A stretch of DNA of 64,000 nucleotides from CAYLUN01 sp964386865 (GTDB lineage: Bacteria; Verrucomicrobiota; Kiritimatiellia; RFP12; UBA1067), in NCBI GenBank assembly GCA_964386865.1, contig CAYLUN010000011.1:1-64000 (forward strand), in the 5' to 3' direction. Numbering within the stretch: position 1 is the first letter of the stretch; each line of letters starts with the position of its first letter. The notes under the pieces are model-generated. The model made no database searches. It was not told the DNA's origin and saw nothing but the letters and a program-made list of their open reading frames with translations. Position numbers and translations under genes: made by a program. This document shows, one piece after another, positions 59,349-64,000 of the stretch.

Positions 59349-60518
59349 ATGGTTAACGAGAGCGTGTATAACGAGCTGCTGAAGAAGTACCGCGCGCACT
59401 TCGGCCGCGACCCGGAGGTCGTGTCGTATGCGCCGGGTCGCATCGAGGTGCTGGGCAACCACACCGACTACAACGAGGGCTTCGTCTTCTCGGCGGCGAT
59501 CAACTTCGGCACCTTCTTCGCGGCGTCGAAGAGCGCGTCGAACGCCTGCCGCCTCGTGGCGGGCGACCTGATGAAGGAGGTCGCCTTCGACGTCGCGGGC
59601 ATCGAGGCCTCGACGAGTGACACCTGGCAGAACTATGTCAAGGGCACGCTGGCCGGACTCTCGGCGGTCAAGGCGCCCGCGTGCGGGTTCGACGGCATGT
59701 TCTTGGGCAACATTCCCCTCGGCAGCGGGCTCTCCAGCTCGGCCGCGCTCGAGATGTGCACGGGCCTCGCGCTCAGCAAGCTTTACGGCATATCGGTCGA
59801 CACCGTGACGCTGGCGAAGATCGGCCAGAAGGCGGAGCACGTCTACGCGGGCTGCAAGTGCGGCCTGCTCGACCAGATTTCGAGCCTCGCGGGCCAGGCC
59901 GGCAAGCTGGTCAAAACCGATTTCCGCTCCGTGGTCTACGAGACCGTCGAGATGGGCGCGGACGCCTGCTTCCTGATGTGCAACACGCACGCGAAGCACG
60001 CGCTGGTGGACGGCGCGTACAACAAGCTGCGCGAGGCGTGCGAGACCGCGGCCGCGCACTTCGCCAAGGCCCTGCGCCACCCGGTGACCGCGCTGCGCGA
60101 CGTGAGCATGGCCGAGTGGGCGATTTACAAGCGCGGCTTGCCCGAAGCGGTGGCGAACCGCGCGGCGCATCCGATCGGCGAGGACGAGCGCGTGCTCAAG
60201 GGCGCGGAGCTGCTGGCCGCGGGCGACCTCGCGGGCTTCGGCCTGCTGATGTTCGACTCGCACGAAAGCTCGCGCACGCTGTTCGAGAACTCCTGCGAGG
60301 AGCTGGACGCGGTGGTCGACGCGGCGAAGAAGATTCCCGGCGTGCTCGGCGCGCGCCTCTCGGGCGGCGGCTTCGGCGGCTCGGTGGTGGTGCTGGTGCA
60401 CCCGCGCGACGCGGAGACGGCCTCGGCCGCGCTGGCCAACGCCTACGCCGCGAGGTTCGGCAAGCCGTGCGACGTGAGCGTGATCAAGCCCGCGGCCGGT
60501 GCGCACATCGTGAAGTGA
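59349..60518 (+). CDS. galK: Galactokinase
   Basis: A 389-residue GHMP kinase phosphorylating galactose at C1 with ATP. The galactokinase signature PGRIEVLGNHTDYNEGFVF is near the N-terminus, the ATP loop GNIPLGSGLSSSAALEM lies in the middle, and LSGGGFGGSVVVL near the C-terminus. NHTDYN in place of the common EHTDYN is seen in some bacterial members. The ribosome binding site GGAGGGGATAGCC lies in the end of the previous gene, indicating coupling. No galT or galE is nearby. Confidence 0.93.
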   Translation: MVNESVYNELLKKYRAHFGRDPEVVSYAPGRIEVLGNHTDYNEGFVFSAAINFGTFFAASKSASNACRLVAGDLMKEVAFDVAGIEASTSDTWQNYVKGTLAGLSAVKAPACGFDGMFLGNIPLGSGLSSSAALEMCTGLALSKLYGISVDTVTLAKIGQKAEHVYAGCKCGLLDQISSLAGQAGKLVKTDFRSVVYETVEMGADACFLMCNTHAKHALVDGAYNKLREACETAAAHFAKALRHPVTALRDVSMAEWAIYKRGLPEAVANRAAHPIGEDERVLKGAELLAAGDLAGFGLLMFDSHESSRTLFENSCEELDAVVDAAKKIPGVLGARLSGGGFGGSVVVLVHPRDAETASAALANAYAARFGKPCDVSVIKPAAGAHIVK

Positions 60519-60540
60519 GCGCGTCAGCGTCCGCAGGACG

Positions 60541-60607
60541 GTATGTTGTGCCGCCTTCAGGCGGCCCGAAGCTGTGACCGGGGCCGGCTGAAGGCGGTAC
60601 AACATAC
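60541..60607. repeat. 67-bp inverted repeat downstream of galK
   Basis: Ends GTATGTTGTGCCGCCTTCAG and CTGAAGGCGGTACAACATAC pair at 19 of 20 positions. The left half alone also folds (GCCGCC-TTCA-GGCGGC). No T-tract follows, so it is not a standard terminator, though it may still protect the mRNA end. Confidence 0.65.
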
Positions 60608-60652
60608 AGAGTCGCACGTGAGCGAAGACGTTCTGTTTGTTCAACAAAGGGA

Positions 60653-62092
60653 ATGGGGGCTGGCATGGGGCGTCGGGCATTGGGGGTCTGCTGCCTGCTG
60701 GCGGCGTGGGTCGCGGGCGCGGCGGATGCGCCGTTCATGGCTCTGCGTTTGGATGGCGGCCTCGCCGACAAACCCGAGTCGCTCAAGCCGGTTCTCGATG
60801 CGCTGGCGCGGTATCCGGCCTGTTTCGACGCGGTCGGGTTCGCCAAGGCGCCGGATAAGCCGGCCGTCGACGCCCTCCAGAAGCTGGGCCTGGCGACCGT
60901 GACGGCTGCAAGCCGTGCGAAGCCGGCCTTCCCGTTCAGCGACGATCATGCTCCGCGCGGCATGATCGGCAGCGCGCTGCTCTTCGCCGCAGGCCCGTCG
61001 CAGGACGTCGCGGCGCTCGGAGTCGGCCGCCAGTGCGCGTCGGGCAAGAGCGCCCACGGGCTGTGCGTGGAGTCGATGCTGTCGCTGGCTTACGGTGCGG
61101 TCGGCCTCGAGTACGACTTGCTCTCCTACGGGCACGAGCCGGCGTCGTGGGTGGCGAACACCTACCTGAGCGAGCTGACGCTGTGGCGGCCGTTCTATCT
61201 GGCGTACGCCCGGTACAATGCTGAGACCAAGCCCGGCGGCGTCTTGCCGTTCTGCGGCAAGCAGGGCCAGCCCGAACTCGCGGGCACGCTCAAGGCGGCC
61301 GACGCGCTCGCGCCGTCCGGGATGCCGCTGTGTCCCGGCTCGCCGTGGCCGGTGTGTTACATCCTGAATGCGGCGTCGGCGCAGAGCATGACCGCGGTGG
61401 ACGTCCAGCGCGTGCTGTCGGGCGGCGTGCTGCTCGACGGCGGGGCGGTGGCGACGCTCCAGGCGCGCGGCTTCGGCGCGGCGCTGCAGCTGACCGCCGC
61501 GGCGCGCGAGCCGGACGTGTGCGAGGTCTTCACGGACGACGAGCTGAACCTCAACCGGGTCAACTACGTGTGGCGTCCGGATGCGCCGAAGGAGGAGACG
61601 TTCGCGCTCTGCCCGTCCAACGAGTCGGCGCGGGTGATCGGGCGCTACCAGCGGGCGGACGGCAGCTCGGCCGAGGCCGCGTCGGTGGTGTACGAAACCC
61701 CGGCGGGCGGCCGCATCGCGGCGTTCGGGTTCGCGGGGTTCGGCGCGGAGGTCAGCGCGGCTCGGCGCCGGCAGCTGCTGCTGGCGGCGGACTGGGTGGC
61801 GCAGAACCGGCTGCCGGTGTTCGTCGAGACCGCGTCGCAGGCGGTCGTGGTGCCGCGCGTGACCCTGGCGGGCGACCTGCGGAGCGTGACGGTGCTGAAC
61901 GCGAGCATCGACGCGCAGCAGCCGGTGACCCTGCGCCTGCGCGGCTGTCCCGAGGGCCTCGAGCGCATGGAGTGGCTGATGCCCAAGGAGAAGCCGGTCA
62001 CGGTCGCCGTGCGCTGGGAGGCGAAGGACGCGCTGGTGACCCTGCCCGCGGTCGGCCCGTGGCAGATCGGCTGGCTCCGCGCGGCGGAGTGA
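60653..62092 (+). CDS. Secreted protein of unknown function
   Basis: A 479-residue exported protein (leader RRALGVCCLLAAWVAGAADA) that I do not recognise. Two starts are possible, ATG 60653 and ATG 60665; the second has better spacing from GGGGG. The middle contains LSLAYGAVGLEYDLLSYGHE and RPFYLAYARYNAETKPGG. This reads like a TIM-barrel-type segment, followed by beta-rich text (RVIGRYQRADGSSAEAASVV) and a final small sandwich domain. The placement of residues recalls glycosidase families with a C-terminal trimerisation domain, but catalytic residues cannot be named. It stands alone. Confidence 0.6.
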   Translation: MGAGMGRRALGVCCLLAAWVAGAADAPFMALRLDGGLADKPESLKPVLDALARYPACFDAVGFAKAPDKPAVDALQKLGLATVTAASRAKPAFPFSDDHAPRGMIGSALLFAAGPSQDVAALGVGRQCASGKSAHGLCVESMLSLAYGAVGLEYDLLSYGHEPASWVANTYLSELTLWRPFYLAYARYNAETKPGGVLPFCGKQGQPELAGTLKAADALAPSGMPLCPGSPWPVCYILNAASAQSMTAVDVQRVLSGGVLLDGGAVATLQARGFGAALQLTAAAREPDVCEVFTDDELNLNRVNYVWRPDAPKEETFALCPSNESARVIGRYQRADGSSAEAASVVYETPAGGRIAAFGFAGFGAEVSAARRRQLLLAADWVAQNRLPVFVETASQAVVVPRVTLAGDLRSVTVLNASIDAQQPVTLRLRGCPEGLERMEWLMPKEKPVTVAVRWEAKDALVTLPAVGPWQIGWLRAAE

Positions 62093-62184
62093 GCGCGTGC
62101 GCGGGCTGAAAGCTGAACGCAAGGGCGCTAGGATGCAAGGGTGCTAGGGGTGCGGTTTAGGCGGGATTCGACAGGGCATGATTC

Positions 62185-62213
62185 TTGACGGGGTACGGGC
62201 GATCTGATATTTT
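62185..62213 (+). promoter_or_regulatory. Promoter of the terminal propeller-glycosidase gene
   Basis: TTGACG, 17 bases, TATTTT, with an extended -10 (TGA), 26 bases before ATG 62240. Similar in form to the rpmH promoter. Confidence 0.65.
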
Positions 62214-62239
62214 TTGACATGTTAAAAACGGGGGTCAAG

Positions 62240-64000
62240 ATGGCGCGACAGATCGGGTGGGGCGTGGCGGTTCTGCTGGGGGTTGTGGCTGCGTATGCGC
62301 AAGAGCGGCGCGAGACGGCGCTGGAAGGCGCCTGCGCGTCGGTTGCCTATACCGGCGGCGGCGAGGTCGACGCGCTCAAGCCGGGCGCGGTGCTCTTCAC
62401 GGACAGGGCGTACACCCTCAAGGAGTGTCCCGCGTGGCTGGTCGGCAAGCCGTTCCTGCGCAGCAGCATCGAGTCGGGCAGCCTGCGCATAACGGCCGAC
62501 GGCGTGCTCACCGTGCTCACGCCCGAGCCCGTGCACCCGCGCGCGGCCACGCAGGCCAAGTCGCTGGAGCGGCGCGGGTTCGCGTGGATCGCCAGCCCCG
62601 AGCGCTTCCAGCTCTTCGGGGCGCAGCCGTTCGACCTGACCCGCGCCTATCAGAGGCACGTCAAGAAGGGCGAGCGCCTGCGGCTGGGCAAGTGGGCCGT
62701 GGTCGCTGGTTTCGCGCAGGCCGAGCCGCTCGCGCCGCCCGCACAGGCCTGGGGTGCGAACACCGGCGAGCGCCTCTACAACGGCATCGTGCTGCCCGAG
62801 GAGTGGCCGCCGTCAGACATCGACCCGCGCGACGCCGCGCCCATGGCCGTTCCGTATTTGGCCTGCCCGCCCCCGGTCATCCCCATCGACGTCGGCCGCC
62901 AGCTCTTCGTGGACGACTTCCTGATCGCGACCAGCACGCTGGCGCGCGTCTTCCACCTGCCCAAGAAATACGCGGGCAACCCGGTTCTCAAGCCGGAGAC
63001 CAAACTGGAGCTGAACGGAGAGAAGAACGACGCGGCCGTGCCCAAGAGCGGCGGCGTGTGGTGGGATCCGGCCGAGAAGCTCTTCAAGATGTGGTACGAG
63101 GCGGGGTGGATCCACACCATCTGCTACGCCACGAGCAAAGACGGGCTCACGTGGGAGCGGCCGACGCTGGACGTGGTGCCCGGCACGAACCAGGTGCTGC
63201 CTCCGGATCTTACGCCCGACTCCTGGACCGTCGTGCCCGACTGGGAGGCGGCTGACCCGCAGCAGCGCTACAAGATGTACATGCGCCCGCCGGGCGGCCA
63301 GATGCCAGGAATCAGTATGACGTCGCCAGACGGCGTCCACTGGACGAACCGCGTGATGAGCGGCGACACGGGCGACCGCAGCACGATGTTCTATAATCCG
63401 TTCCGCAAGAAGTGGGTCTACAGCTTGCGCTCGGGCTTCCGCGGCCGCTCGCGCCACTACTGGGAGTGCGACGACTTCCTCGCCGGAGCGACGTGGAGCC
63501 CGGACGGCCCCGTGGTGTGGGCGGCGGCAGACCGCGACGACCCGAAGGACTGGGTGACGCGGCGCATGCCGCAGCTCTACAACCTCGACGCCGTGGCCTA
63601 CGAGAGCCTTCTGCTCGGCTTCTACCAGATCCACCACGGCCCGGAGAACGACGTGTGCGAGAAGACCGGCATCCCGAAGATCACGGAGCTGAACTTCGCC
63701 TACAGCCGCGACGGGTTCCACTGGAACCGGCCCGACCGCCGCATCGCCATCACGTCCGAGCGGCGCGACGTGTGGGACCGCGGCTACGTGCAGTCCATCG
63801 GCAACCTCTGTTGCGTGCGCGGCGACACCCTGTGGTTCTACTACACGGGCTTTCAGGGTGACACCGCCGCGACCAACCGCAACTGGATGACGAACGGCAT
63901 GTACCACCGCGGCGCGACGGGCGTCGCCTTCCTGCGGCGCGACGGCTTCGCCTCGCTGGAGGCCGGCGCCGAGGGCGGCGAGCTGACCACGCGCCCCGTG
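62240..64000 (+). CDS. Secreted five-bladed beta-propeller glycosidase-like protein, 3' end outside window
   Basis: The first 587 codons of a longer gene; the frame is still open at 64000. ATG 62240 follows GGGGGTCAAG and gives a signal peptide (WGVAVLLGVVAAYAQ). After an N-terminal beta domain (about 25-190), residues from about 210 show the PVC variant of the GH32/43-like propeller: IDVGRQLFVDDFLI, KMWYEAGWIHTICYATSKDG, then repeated YSRDGFHWNRP and SPDGVHWTNR blade motifs. The family is found many times per genome in glycan-degrading PVC bacteria; substrates are undefined. Confidence 0.75.
   Translation, partial: MARQIGWGVAVLLGVVAAYAQERRETALEGACASVAYTGGGEVDALKPGAVLFTDRAYTLKECPAWLVGKPFLRSSIESGSLRITADGVLTVLTPEPVHPRAATQAKSLERRGFAWIASPERFQLFGAQPFDLTRAYQRHVKKGERLRLGKWAVVAGFAQAEPLAPPAQAWGANTGERLYNGIVLPEEWPPSDIDPRDAAPMAVPYLACPPPVIPIDVGRQLFVDDFLIATSTLARVFHLPKKYAGNPVLKPETKLELNGEKNDAAVPKSGGVWWDPAEKLFKMWYEAGWIHTICYATSKDGLTWERPTLDVVPGTNQVLPPDLTPDSWTVVPDWEAADPQQRYKMYMRPPGGQMPGISMTSPDGVHWTNRVMSGDTGDRSTMFYNPFRKKWVYSLRSGFRGRSRHYWECDDFLAGATWSPDGPVVWAAADRDDPKDWVTRRMPQLYNLDAVAYESLLLGFYQIHHGPENDVCEKTGIPKITELNFAYSRDGFHWNRPDRRIAITSERRDVWDRGYVQSIGNLCCVRGDTLWFYYTGFQGDTAATNRNWMTNGMYHRGATGVAFLRRDGFASLEAGAEGGELTTRPV

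Overview
The window is GC-rich, with strong G/C bias at third codon positions, and carries 35 recognisable protein genes, most on the + strand. No rRNA, tRNA, CRISPR array or intact insertion sequence was found. The content points to an anaerobic polysaccharide degrader of the PVC superphylum, most like Kiritimatiellota or Lentisphaerota. This is inferred from gene families, not from a marker phylogeny. The pointers are a Tat-exported Gfo/Idh/MocA oxidoreductase, DUF5060/GH5-like, GH92 and GH172 (DUF2961) enzymes, an HzsA-related cytochrome, autotransporter-type beta-strand repeats, PA14 and LamG modules, SGNH esterases and an oxygen-sensitive glycyl radical enzyme with its activase.

Layout. 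1-10.2 kb: a large membrane-anchored protein, a GH5-like enzyme translationally coupled to an SGNH hydrolase, then a Gfo/Idh/MocA oxidoreductase followed by a second SGNH hydrolase. 10.2-16 kb: an ankyrin-type and a transglutaminase-type protein on the minus strand, an HzsA-related di-haem protein and a cupin lipoprotein. 16.3-25.6 kb: one minus-strand gene for a roughly 3,100-residue PA14/heparinase/LamG/PATR protein. 26-34 kb: a repeat-rich lipoprotein, then a tight four-gene run (sialate O-acetylesterase, metallopeptidase, metallophosphoesterase, glycyl-radical activase) followed by a HypD-like glycyl radical dehydratase. 34.5-37 kb: a small orphan protein, an AmpG-like MFS transporter and a MarC protein, overlapping or nearly so. 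37-48 kb: two large secreted mosaic proteins facing two small minus-strand membrane proteins. 48.3-51.1 kb: the housekeeping operon rpmH-rnpA-yidD-yidC with a near-consensus promoter. 51.3-64 kb: GH92 mannosidase, GH172-type enzyme, a small release-factor-like protein, a CPBP protease, a phosphomannomutase/galactokinase operon, an orphan secreted protein and a beta-propeller glycosidase cut by the window edge.

How the genes fit together. Most enzymes carry export signals and look like parts of a glycan-harvesting system: endo/exo-glycosidases (GH5-like, GH92, GH172, propeller), a polysaccharide-lyase-like giant, deacetylating SGNH esterases and a sialate esterase. The phosphohexomutase/galactokinase pair would feed released hexoses into metabolism. 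The glycyl radical pair suggests fermentative use of hydroxyproline or a related substrate.

The least expected content is between genes. Two identical 232-bp elements with 10-bp terminal inverted repeats and perfect 9-bp target duplications flank the CPBP gene, a recently active MITE. The downstream copy abuts the -35 box of the phosphomannomutase promoter, which lies inside the duplicated target. At least a dozen intergenic hairpins fall into families with conserved loops and compensatory stem changes. One perfect 26-bp palindrome, whose centre reads as an anti-Shine-Dalgarno/Shine-Dalgarno pair, occurs twice, each time about 130-140 bp before a start codon.
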